Assembly: GCA_963823675.1 (NCBI GenBank) | Contig: CAWGMT010000003.1 | Coordinates: 1-40,860, forward strand | Reading direction: 5' to 3' | DNA length: 40,860 bases | Origin: CAWGMT01 sp963823675 | Lineage (GTDB): Bacteria; Planctomycetota; Planctomycetia; Isosphaerales; Isosphaeraceae | Shown: positions 1 through 8,637 of the stretch, piece after piece | Numbering within the stretch: position 1 is the first letter of the stretch | How the letters are laid out: each line of letters starts with the position of its first letter | Made by a program: the position numbers and the translations under genes | The notes under the pieces: model-generated | What the model saw: only the letters and a program-made list of their open reading frames with translations | The model's database searches: none | Told to the model about the DNA's origin: nothing

Positions 1-29
1 GGGGGGTTTTCAGACACCCATCATTCCCC

Positions 30-191
30 CATCATCCCCGTGAGAACATGAAAGCCAATCCAGCGCCGCGCGGACGGTTTTTTCCGTGGGGCTTTCAGAC
101 ACCCATCATCCCCGGGTTTTCAGACACCCATCATCCCCGTGAGAACATGAAAGCCAATCCAGCGCCGCGCGGACGGTTTTTTCCGTGGGGC
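30..191. repeat. 63-bp direct repeat, two copies (30-92 and 129-191)
   Basis: The two copies are 99 bp apart and look identical over 63 bp. Each holds the segment AACATGAAAGCCAATCC and ends in GGACGG, a run of six T and CCGTGGGG. A shorter block, TTTCAGACACCCATCAT, occurs three times (about 7, 93 and 117). The repeat lies just upstream of an HUH transposase gene, so it may be a recognition end or REP-like sequence of that element. That link is inferred from position only. Confidence 0.8.
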
Positions 192-290
192 ACTTGACAC
201 GCCAGGACGATTTGGTACTTTTGTCCATTACTGGGGTTGTGGACATGATCTGAGCCGTGAATGCCCGCCGCTGTTTCAGGAGTCTCGCGG

Positions 291-1508
291 ATGCCTACAT
301 ACGCTCGGGGCCAGATCGTCGTGGAAGACGAGGTCGGCGTTTATCACTGCATCGCCCGATGCGTCCGGCGGGCCTTCCTCTGTGGCGTGGACCCGTATAC
401 CAGGCAGGACTATAGTCACCGCAAGGAGTGGATTCTCGATCGACTGCGTGAGTTAGCGGGGCTCTTCGCCATCGAGGTTTGTGGTTATTGCGTGATGAGC
501 AACCATCTCCATCTCGTGCTCCGCATTCGGCCGGACATCGCCGAGCAATGGTCGGCCGAAGAGATCGCGCTGCGATGGTATCGGGTTTTCCCGCCCCGCG
601 ACGATGCCACAGGTGAGCCCGTCGAACCCGACGAGCACGACCTGGCGATGCTCACGGCGAACTCCGATCGGCTGGCGGAAGTGCGCAAACGTCTCGCCAA
701 CTTGTCGTGGTTCATGAGGTGCTTGTGCGAGAAAATCGCCCGAGCCGCCAATCACGACGACGGTTGCAGCGGAAGATTCTGGGCCGGCCGCTTCAAGTCG
801 GTGGCATTGCTCGATGAGGCGGCGCTCTTGGCGTGCAGCGTTTACGTCAACCTCAACCCGATCCGGGCCGCGATCGCGACGACGCCGGAGGAATCGGCAT
901 ACACCTCGGGCCGCGACCGGATCCGAAGCATGCTCGAGACCTCAACCAGATTGACTTCAGTGGATCAACCCAGCTTGCTCGAAGCCAGCGAGCGCCCCGA
1001 CGTCTGGCTCTGTGAACTGACATTGCAAGAAACGGCGACCGAAGCCGCGTCCACGACAGCCGTCGGTGCCGGCTCACCACCGCAAGAATCGCCGTCGCAA
1101 GCCGGGCCAATCGCGACCGCCGTCGCGGACGCGGTCGGTGGCTGCCAGGCTTCCGCCGATTCCGGTCCAACCTCTGGCGTCGCCGCCCCGATCGCTGCCC
1201 CGCGGCGTCTGCACGTGAGGGCGTCCGACAAAGGGTTCCTGCCGATCCAGGTCGAGCACTATGCCATGCTGTTGGATTGGACGGGGCGGGAACTCCGCGC
1301 GGACAAGCGCGGGACGATTCCGGATCACCTGGCCCCAATCATGGAGCGGCTGGGGCTCACTCGATCGAACTGGGTGGAAACTGTGCGCGGCTTCGGTCGA
1401 ATGTTCAAGCAGGCGGCGGGCCGATCGAGCTCGCTCGTCGATGCCGCGGCACGCCGTTCGCGGCGCTGGTTTCAGGGCAAGGCGGCGGCTCGAGCCGCCT
1501 TTGTGTAG
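291..1508 (+). CDS. REP-associated (IS200-like, HUH) transposase
   Basis: Predicted single-strand DNA transposase or nuclease of the Y1/IS200-like superfamily (405 aa). The N-terminal domain carries YHCIARCVRRAF (about residues 18-29) and the metal-binding HUH motif NHLHLVL with H72 and H74. The middle has GRFWAGRFKS and VYVNLNPIRA, both typical of the family, followed by a low-complexity linker and a basic C-terminal region. I chose ATG 291 because AGGAG at 278-282 is 8 bases upstream; an in-frame ATG at 261 has no such site. The tyrosine normally found between the conserved WFMR and GRFW blocks is not visible there, where the sequence reads IARAANHDDG. Two 63-bp repeats lie just upstream. 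A decayed relative sits at 19644-20337. Confidence 0.85.
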   Translation: MPTYARGQIVVEDEVGVYHCIARCVRRAFLCGVDPYTRQDYSHRKEWILDRLRELAGLFAIEVCGYCVMSNHLHLVLRIRPDIAEQWSAEEIALRWYRVFPPRDDATGEPVEPDEHDLAMLTANSDRLAEVRKRLANLSWFMRCLCEKIARAANHDDGCSGRFWAGRFKSVALLDEAALLACSVYVNLNPIRAAIATTPEESAYTSGRDRIRSMLETSTRLTSVDQPSLLEASERPDVWLCELTLQETATEAASTTAVGAGSPPQESPSQAGPIATAVADAVGGCQASADSGPTSGVAAPIAAPRRLHVRASDKGFLPIQVEHYAMLLDWTGRELRADKRGTIPDHLAPIMERLGLTRSNWVETVRGFGRMFKQAAGRSSSLVDAAARRSRRWFQGKAAARAAFV

Positions 1509-2243
1509 GCCACGGACCCGACGCCGAACCGTCAACAGACATCTCCATTAGGCTTCCACTCCAAGAGAGTGAGTCGGCTCGCGCGCTCAACTCCCTGCCC
1601 GGCGCGGTGTCGACAGTACGAACCGTTCGACTTATCACGTCCAGCCATCATGCACGGCGGTCGTTTCGATAGGCTCGGTCTCAGACCGCCTCAAGGCTCC
1701 CAGGCCGCATGCCCTGGCCGATTGCTCCGGCCGACGAGTTTATGGGTGTCTGCATTTCTTCTGCATTTCTTCTCGTCTGGCACGTGGACGCCCACGCGCA
1801 CGACCCCACGGAGTGGAAGAACAACCTGTATCTCTTCTCCCAGCGCATCTTCCGCTGACCGGCCATCGGAAGAGAGACGGGAACGGGCGAGGGAGCCTTT
1901 CCGACTCCGACGAGCGCGAGCGGTGCGTCTGCCTAATCATCCTCGACGATCTGGGGAAGCATGGGGACGAAGGGCTCGAGGTTAGCCCCGGCTCTTGCGC
2001 GCGTCGGTCCGACTACACCGAAGCGCTTTCAGGCGCGCTTCAGCCCGTCGAACAAAAGCAGACCTGGACACGCGGCTGAATTAACTGCGCCGTCTCGCCG
2101 GCTCCCACGTCGAGCCGCCGTTGGCCTTCCTGAATCGGCTCAAGTTCGATCTCGCTCACTGTGTGATTACCCCTCGACCACTCTGCACGGCTTCGACATT
2201 ATGAAAGTCAGGGGGGCCAAACCGACCAACGCGAGCCCACAAC
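1509..2243. other. Mostly non-coding stretch with one possible small ORF
   Basis: No recognisable gene. It holds an 11-bp tandem duplication (TGCATTTCTTC at 1751-1772). A short plus-strand frame (1709-1858) is described separately. I see no RNA gene here. Confidence 0.5.
1709..1858 (+). CDS. Possible short coding remnant (49 aa), unrecognised
   Basis: The frame from ATG 1709 to TGA 1858 encodes 49 residues. It has a hydrophobic middle (GVCISSAFLLVW) and a protein-like end (EWKNNLYLFSQRIFR). Third codon positions are almost all G or C from about 1775 onward, as in real genes of this window. I do not recognise a family. It may be the tail of a lost membrane protein or a chance frame; no clear ribosome binding site is present. 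Confidence 0.25.
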   Translation: MPWPIAPADEFMGVCISSAFLLVWHVDAHAHDPTEWKNNLYLFSQRIFR

Positions 2244-2429
2244 ATGGGACTACTCGACCGTCTCCTCGGCAAACCCAGCGTTGCGAGTTTCGCAGCGCAA
2301 ATGATTCAGGCTTTCCGCGAAGCAGGCGACAAGACCGACCTGCGATTCGACGCCTCGGAAAACCGCATCGTTCGGAATGACCCCGACTCCCCGTGGGTCG
2401 CTAACCTTGAGAACATGTACCAGACATAG
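2244..2429 (+). pseudogene. N-terminal remnant of a DUF1444-like gene
   Basis: This 61-codon frame matches the first 61 residues of the intact gene at 13462 almost residue for residue: MGLLDRLLGKPS against MGILDRLLGKPS, then AAQMIQAFREAG, FDASENRIVRNDPDSPWV and NMYQT. Similarity stops at the TAG near 2427. The matching C-terminal part lies at about 4168-4374, so the gene has lost residues 62 to about 340. A 1.74-kb segment bearing an amidohydrolase gene now lies between the two halves. Confidence 0.85.
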
Positions 2430-2484
2430 CTGAGCGCGCCCGCTCAAAGAGAGCCGAGTGCACGCGAACGCTTGCCCGCCGGCA

Positions 2485-3873
2485 CTAGTCCAGCAGATCC
2501 CTGGGGACGTACAGTACGCCACCCTTGACGATGTAATCAACGAGACGGAGGTTGTGGATGTCATCGAGCGGGTTCGCGTCAAGAATGACCAGATCAGCGA
2601 CCTTGCCCAGCTCGATCGAACCAAATTCTGCTTCGCGCCCCAGCATCGTCGCCGCGTTCAGCGTTGCGGTCCGGATCGCCTCAAGCGGACGCAATCCCCC
2701 TTCAACCATCAAGACCGGTTCCATCTGGCTCGACACGCCCAGCAAGACTCCGGGGACGCCTGTATCCGTCCCAGACACCACGAGTATGCCTGACTTGTAG
2801 ACCCGGAGCAAATTAGCATACAGCGCCGGGATTTGCCGCTTGGTGTAACGGGTGTTGTCCCAGTATTTCTCCCACGAGTTGAGCGCGGCCGGAGCCGTCA
2901 ATCCATCATAGGTCGACCGGGGGAAGATCCTCCGCTGATCGAATTCAACCTCGCGTAGAACCCATGCTTTCCGGTCAGCGCAGTCCTCGAAAAGCCCGTG
3001 AGTGCCGATCTAGAGAGCGTGATTCCGCTTCATCAAGGCCAGGAACTCTTCATCGACGGGCTCGGAGATTATGCCGTGAACCAGCCCGTCGGCGCCGGCT
3101 TGAAGAACCTCCTTGGCGAACTTCAGGATCGGGGCGTGCACATAGGCTTTGAGTCCTTGCCGGTGCGCCTCGTCGATCAGCGCCGCCATTACGTCAGGCT
3201 TGAGCACCGGCCAGGGCTTTGTTCTGAGCCAGCTCATGTCGTCATAAACAAGCTTCACGGCATCAACGGCCGCTGCCTTCTGTTTGCGAACCGCGGCACG
3301 TGCGTCGTCAGCACTCGCGGGTGAAAGCCCCCCGATCAGGTCACCGCCCCATCCCCCCTTTGCCCCGAAGATCTGCCCCGCGGCATGAAAACGGGGATAC
3401 GGCGCATCGTCCCGCCGGGTCAAATTCTTGAGGTCGAGGAACTCCTTCGGTTCGGGCCCCGCCGGGTCGAAGATCAGGGTAATCCCTGCAGCCAGAAGCC
3501 GCCTCATGTTCTTCTTGACATCTTGCTTCGATTCCGTGCCATCTCCCAGGTGCTGGTGCATATCCGCGAGCCCTGGGACCGCGAACTTCCCCGCCGCGTC
3601 GATCACCTTAGCCCCAACTGGCACGTGCACCATGCCTGTCGGCCCGACTGCCGTGATCCGGCCGCCGACGATCACGACCGCGTGATCCTCGAGTGCGGCT
3701 CCAGTCCTTACGTCGATCACGGTCACGTGCGTGAAGGCGATCGGCACCTCCGGCGGGCGCTTGCTCTCTTGGCCGAGGACGGACTGAGAGACCAGGATTA
3801 GTCCCCAAACGACGAGAGCCGGAATTCTCACGGGCTTCTCCACATTGCTGGTTTGTGCGATCGTCGTCGCCAC
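2485..3873 (-). pseudogene. Exported amidohydrolase interrupted by an amber codon
   Basis: A metal-dependent amidohydrolase of the imidazolonepropionase-like type, 462 codons. A hydrophobic signal segment (IPALVVWGLILVSQSVLG) is followed by an N-terminal beta domain (FTHVTVIDVRTG), the metal-binding DMHQHLGDG, the segment AVKLVYDD, AYVHAP, LVHG and the late SGTDTGVPG, then the closing GKVADLVILDANP domain. These cover all expected metal and active-site regions. At 3010-3012 a TAG stops the frame after KRNHAL. The same frame then continues open (IGTHGLFED) to 2485, so one base change, probably from a Tyr codon, splits the gene. Only readthrough would give the full enzyme. It lies between two halves of a broken DUF1444-like gene and runs antisense to them. 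Confidence 0.85.
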
Positions 3874-4167
3874 TGCCTTCCTTCGGCCAGCTCTTATGCT
3901 TCACGAGACGGCGCCGAAAAGCAACGGGTTGCAGACTCTCGGCTCGGTGTCCGGATTGAGGTCATTCAGGACGACACCTGTGCATCGGTTGGCGTTTCAT
4001 AAGGAAGCCTTTGGCGTGTCCGGAGCGAGACGATCACGGGAAGTCCCAGACATCGATTCGGCATTATCCGCAAATGCGGAGCGCCATGAAAGTGTATGCG
4101 GTTTCTGCTACCCATATCTTACCTTGACATCGTTACGCACCGCCGACTTGGCGCACGTCAGGTCAAC
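3874..4167. other. Intergenic stretch inside the disrupted DUF1444-like locus
   Basis: About 290 bp between the amidohydrolase start and the recognisable C-terminal DUF1444-like remnant. I see no gene, repeat or RNA here. It probably holds the amidohydrolase promoter and the right-hand junction of the inserted segment. Confidence 0.4.
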
Positions 4168-4374
4168 GGCGTCGATTCGCTACTGTCCGTCACGCAGAAG
4201 GTTGCCTTCATGAAGGGCGAGGGCATCGCTGCCGTCTTCGCCGACTGGTCACGTGTGGTGGAGACCTTCGGCGAGTTGATGGAGCTGACGGAGGATTACC
4301 CACGACGATATCGTGTGCGAGAGTTTCCCGACGAAATGACAATCGACGCGATCGGCTCAAATGACCTGAGTTAG
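4168..4374 (+). pseudogene. C-terminal remnant of a DUF1444-like gene
   Basis: The frame ending at TAG 4374 matches the last 64 or so residues of the gene at 13462-14676. Shared blocks are VFADWSRV, TEDYPRRYRVREFPDE and IDAIGS. With the N-terminal piece at 2244 it shows that a second copy once stood here. The homology continues past the stop into a small minus-strand gene (4396-4620), so the two-gene unit was duplicated as a block. Confidence 0.8.
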
Positions 4375-4395
4375 CGGGGCAACGCGCGGTGGTCA

Positions 4396-4620
4396 CTATT
4401 GCCACGGTATCGGGTCCATGACAACCTGCCCGTCCTTGTGATGGATCACTTTGCCTCATGCACGGGCCGTGACTTTCGTGCCAGGGAACGGGTCGAGGGA
4501 ATGCTCGTCCACGTCGAAGCGACCCGGAGCGTGCTCTCGGGCAAACGCCTCGAGCGCATCGACTGAGTCAACAACATCGCCGACTGCTGGGCTCTTGGTG
4601 ATGCGGTAGATGTGGGGCAT
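4396..4620 (-). pseudogene. Paralogue of the small convergent DUF1444-partner gene, with a nonsense codon
   Basis: Read from ATG 4620, this gives MPHIYRITKSPAVGDVVDS and then DVDEHSLDPFPGTKVTARA, very like the intact 75-aa protein at 14696-14923. At 4456-4458 the codon for the conserved Trp (ARAWGK in the intact copy) has become TGA. The frame then runs on as GKVIHHKDGQVVMDPIPW to a TAG at 4396. A truncated 54-aa product is possible, but the conserved tail would be lost. Function unknown. Confidence 0.75.
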
Positions 4621-4661
4621 GGTTTCACCTTGCAGGCAGACCAGACATCAATTCCAGATCT

Positions 4662-7600
4662 TCAATCCGGATCACCCACCAGCACAAACGCAGCCCAGAA
4701 GTAGGGATGGTCATACGGCTGGATTCCAGTCGATTTGGGTGACGTCGGCGCCTTGATAGCAGGGGCGCCGCTGTCCTTCGCCAGGGGCCGTACCTCACCA
4801 CGCTGTAGTGCAGCCAGCTGACCCTCTACCTGGTCCACCGTCAAGCTGCGCAGCCACCGCTTCGCCTCCTGCAACGCCTCGGCCTTTGGCATTGGCTTCG
4901 ATAATCCCGCGCGCCTGCCCAGTATGTTCTGATAGAACCGGGTCATCAAGAGCGAGGTTGCCTTATCGTCCACTTTCCAGAGCGACAGGCAGACGCTCCG
5001 TGCTCCGGACATCAAGAGCGCCTGGGTGAACCCCACGAAACCCTCGCCGCCACTTTCCCGGCCCAGAGCCGTCTCGCAGGCCGACAGCGTTACCAATTCT
5101 GCCTTGAGGTCCCAAGCACGCTGAATCTCGCGGACCAAGAGACGGCCATCGAACACCGGCTTATGATTCATGACCTGCTCCAAAGGGTCTGGCAGGCCGG
5201 TCTGGGTGAGGATCACCGCCGAGTGGGTCGGAATGCCTTCATCGATCACACCGTGCGTTGCAAGGTGAATGAACGCGAATTGCCGTAGTTCATTGGCGGT
5301 GGCCAGGCGGTCGAGTTCGGGCTCGCTGGCGTCGGTCCCAAGCAACGCACGGGTAGGCCGCGTGTCGGATTTGAAGAGCTGCGCGATCGCATTCACCTCA
5401 CGGCGCGTGCCGGGCAATGGGGCGAATCCCTCGGAGCCTGACCGCGCCGCCTCCAGCACCTGTTGAAACTTGCGCTCTTCGGTGATCGCCAGCGGCGCCG
5501 GCCGAGGGTCGATCATGACGCCAAGCTTGCCGGGCGTCAACTCTTGCCGGAACGATCGGCCGTCTCTCCAGACCTCAACGAGCACGGGATTGTCGCCCCC
5601 GGCAACGACTTTGAGGTCGTCCTGCGTGTTCAGCGCCTGGCCGTTGTAGCCGAGCAAGACATCGCCGTCTTTCAGTTCGTGATTTGCGGCGTTTCCGCCA
5701 CGGATGACCACGTTGACCAGCAGCCCGTTGTCGGGCAGCGGCTTGGGCTCGCTTGACTTGTCGGGACGCTCGTAGACCGGGTCGCCCAGGGCCAGCAGCC
5801 CGGAATGGCGGTCCAGCCGGGCCTGCTCGCGCAGGTACTTGAACACGGTAGCCGATGGGGTGTAGCTCACTGTGCGGGTGTCGCCGGAAGCGAGCAAGGC
5901 TTCGACCGGAACGCCCGCCATGGCCCGGGAGGGTAGGACGATTACCCTGCGGGCAGGCGGCAAGCCCTCGGCCGCTGCGCCCAGGGCCTTGGACAACGGC
6001 TCGAGCCGCTGGGTGCGTAGCCTCTCGACCAGTTGCCGAAGGTCCGCTATGCCGGCGCCCGGCCCGCGCCGTAACTCGGTCAGCACCTGGCTCGCCAGCC
6101 TGGTATCGTCCTTGGTCCACAGCCCCTTCAGACCGGTCCCCGCGATCGGGACCCAGGCCGGGACGCCCCGCGAGCGCACGACCACGCCCCAGTGCTCCCC
6201 GTCCGGGTCGGCCGCGTTCGGGCCCGCGGGTGGGATATCGACCCAGGCGACCAGGGCGGCATCGGCGGGCAGCGCGGCCTGGATTTCGTCGAAGTTGGCG
6301 ACCTGGCCCGCCAGAGCATCGTGATCCCGGTCAAGCTTGGTCTGGAACTCGCCCAGGGCGATGCTGGCCAGTGTACGCTGGCGTTTCAGTTCTTCGAATC
6401 TGCGCCGCCCGTCCGGCCTCGTCGAGGCCCATGGGTGTGGCGTTGACCAGCTGTTCGAGCCGCTCCAGTGCGGCGGTCAATTCACCGAGTCTGTCTCGCT
6501 CGGCGGGAGTGAGCCGCCGGCCTCGGCGGGCGGCCAGCTCGTCGAGCAGGCCGCGGCCCAGGTCCTCCTCCAGCGACCGCCACGCCTGGCCCGGCTGACC
6601 GAGTTGGACCAGCACGGCGGCCAGCGCGGGACGCACAGACTCCTTAGTTCCGCCGGCGCGTTCGAGGCCCGTGAACGCGACCCGGAGCCGGGCCGCATCC
6701 AGGCTCTTGACCGCGCTCAGCCATTGGTCCCGCGCCTCGGTGTACTTCCCCTGGGCGCCGAGGTTGGCCGCCAGGTCATGGTAGCTGCCGGCGGTGCGGG
6801 GGTGATCGTCGGTTAGGATTCGGCGGCGAATCTCCAGCGCCTTCTCGTACAGAGGCTGGGCCGCCGCGTACTTCCCCTGCGCGTTGAGGTTGGCCGCCAG
6901 GTACTTGTAGCTGGTGGCGGTGTCGGGGTGGTCGTCGGTGAGCAGGCGGCGCAAGATCTCCAGCGCCTTCTCGTGGAGCGGTTGGGCCGCGGCGTACTTC
7001 CCCTGCGCGTCGAGGTTGGCCGCCAGGTTGCCGAAGGTGGTGGCAGTGTCGCGGTGGTCGTCGGTGAGCAGGCGGCGGTCGATCTCCAGCGCCTTCTCGT
7101 ACCGCGGCTGGGCGGCGGCGTAGTTCCCCTGGGCGGCGAGGTTGTACGCCACGTTGTTGTAGCAGGTGGCGGTGTCGGGGTTGTCGTCGGTGAGCAGGCG
7201 GCGCTGGATCTCCAGCGCCTTATCGAACAACGGCTGGGCCTGGGCATACTTCCCCTGGGCATTGAGGTTGTACGCCAGGGCACCGTAGCTGGTGGCAGTG
7301 TGGGGATGGTCGTCGGTGAGCAGGCGGCGGGCGATCTCAAGCGCCTTCTCGAACAGCGGCTGGGCGGCGGCGTAGTTCCCCTGAGCGGCGAGGTTGTACC
7401 CCAGGTCGTGGTAGCTGGACGAGGTGCTGGGGTGGTCGTCGGTGAGCAGGCGACGGCGGATCGAAGTCGCCTTCTCGTGGAGCGGCTGGGCAGCGGCGTA
7501 CTTCCCCTGATTGTCGAGGTTGGACGACAGGGTGGCGTAGATTGTGGCGGTATCGGGATGGTCGTCGGTGAGGAGGCGGCGGGCGATCTCGAGCGCCTTC

Positions 7601-8286
7601 TCGAACAGCGGCTGGGCGGCGGCGTACTTCCCCTGCGCGTCGAGGTTGCCCGCCAGGTTGTGGAAGCTGGCGGCGGTGTCGGTGTGGTCGTCGGTGAGGA
7701 GGCGGCGGTAGATCTCCAGCGCCTTCTCGTAGTGCGGCTGGGCCGCCGCATACTTCCCCCGGGCTTGGAGGTTGTAAGCCACGTCGTGGTAGCTCAAGGC
7801 GGTTTGGGGGTGGTCGTCGGTGAGGATTCGGCGGCGGATCTCAAGTGCCTTCTCGACCAGCGGCTGGGCCGCCGCATACTTCCTCTGCGCGTTGAGGGCG
7901 GTTGCTTGTTCCTGCATGGTCCTGGCTGATAGGTAGGCGATTCTCTCCTCCTTCCGCAGCGCGGCCACCCGCTGTACCGCCTTGAGAGCCCAGTAGGCGC
8001 TCACTGTCTCGAAGTGCTTCGGCCCCTGGACCCTCGTCCGCAGAGCGAGAAGTTCCTCTGCGCGCGCAATCGCCTCGTCCCAGCGATCGGCCTTCATGGC
8101 CTTCTCGATCTGCTCATCCAGTTGCTTGGCTCGTTTCTCATCCTCGCCGGTCAGCTTGATCAGTCCCGGCGTGGGGGGTTGATCTCCCTTCGGTGGCGTG
8201 GTCTGTGCCGCCGTGGGCGTCGGCTCCATCACGATCGCCAACCCGATAAGCAGCCCGAGCCGGAACAGGACGCGAAGAGCGTTCAT
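4662..8286 (-). CDS. Exported TPR-PDZ-CHAT protein, copy 1, with a single-base frameshift
   Basis: About 1207 aa once corrected. A signal peptide (LFRLGLLIGLAIVM) precedes a helical segment and ten 42-residue kinesin-light-chain-like TPRs (pattern NLxAQGKYAAAQPLxEKALEI). A helical linker follows, then a CHAT caspase-like protease domain holding a PDZ-like insert (LLVNVVIRG, LKDGDVLLGYNG). The catalytic pair is visible: His about 1011 (IHLATHGVID) and Cys about 1070 (LSACETALG, codon 5076-5078). The frame breaks at about 6402-6411. Dropping one G there restores RRFEELKRQR, which matches copies 2 and 3. Start ATG 8286 follows GGAAGAGG, and this start region is shared with copy 3. TPRs probably bind partners and CHAT cleaves a target; substrate unknown. 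Copies 2 and 3 are at 8638 and 28853. Confidence 0.85.
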
Positions 8287-8637
8287 GATGCAGCCTCTTC
8301 CTGTGTCAGGCAAACAAGCTCAGCGGACTCGCAAGCCGAGCAGCGCCAATGATCATACCCGAATCGCCACGCCGGCAAGAGTGCCGAGGCTGGCCCGGAT
8401 TTCAAAGGCCGCCTCTGCCGGCGGACCTCGTGCACACGCAGGCGCGAAAGGCTCAGTCCAGTCGAAAGCGTACGCGAGGCCACCCAGCCCGGCACTTCCG
8501 CCTCGTCGCGCGGCTGGGTTGGTTCCATAGTCCGGGCTGGCCCTGTCATTTTCAAGCGGATCACGAAGGCGAACGAGTTCTTGATCAGCGGATTCCAGAC
8601 GTTCATGGGAGCTTCGGAATCGACGCCGATTCCCCGT
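8287..8637. other. Spacer between CHAT copies 1 and 2
   Basis: About 350 bp with no convincing gene. The 25 bp next to the copy 1 start (minus strand: TGACACAGGAAGAGG, then CATCATG) match the same place before copy 3 at 32726-32750. This conserved leader contains the ribosome binding site. Open frames across this spacer have no recognisable product. Confidence 0.5.

Noticed and set aside
6928..7929. Plus-strand open frame of 333 codons opposite CHAT copy 1
   Set aside because: It is the complement of the TPR repeat array; its translation is a Val/Gly/Arg-rich repeat with a 42-residue period. Similar frames at 11277-12764 and 30989-32680 are rejected for the same reason.
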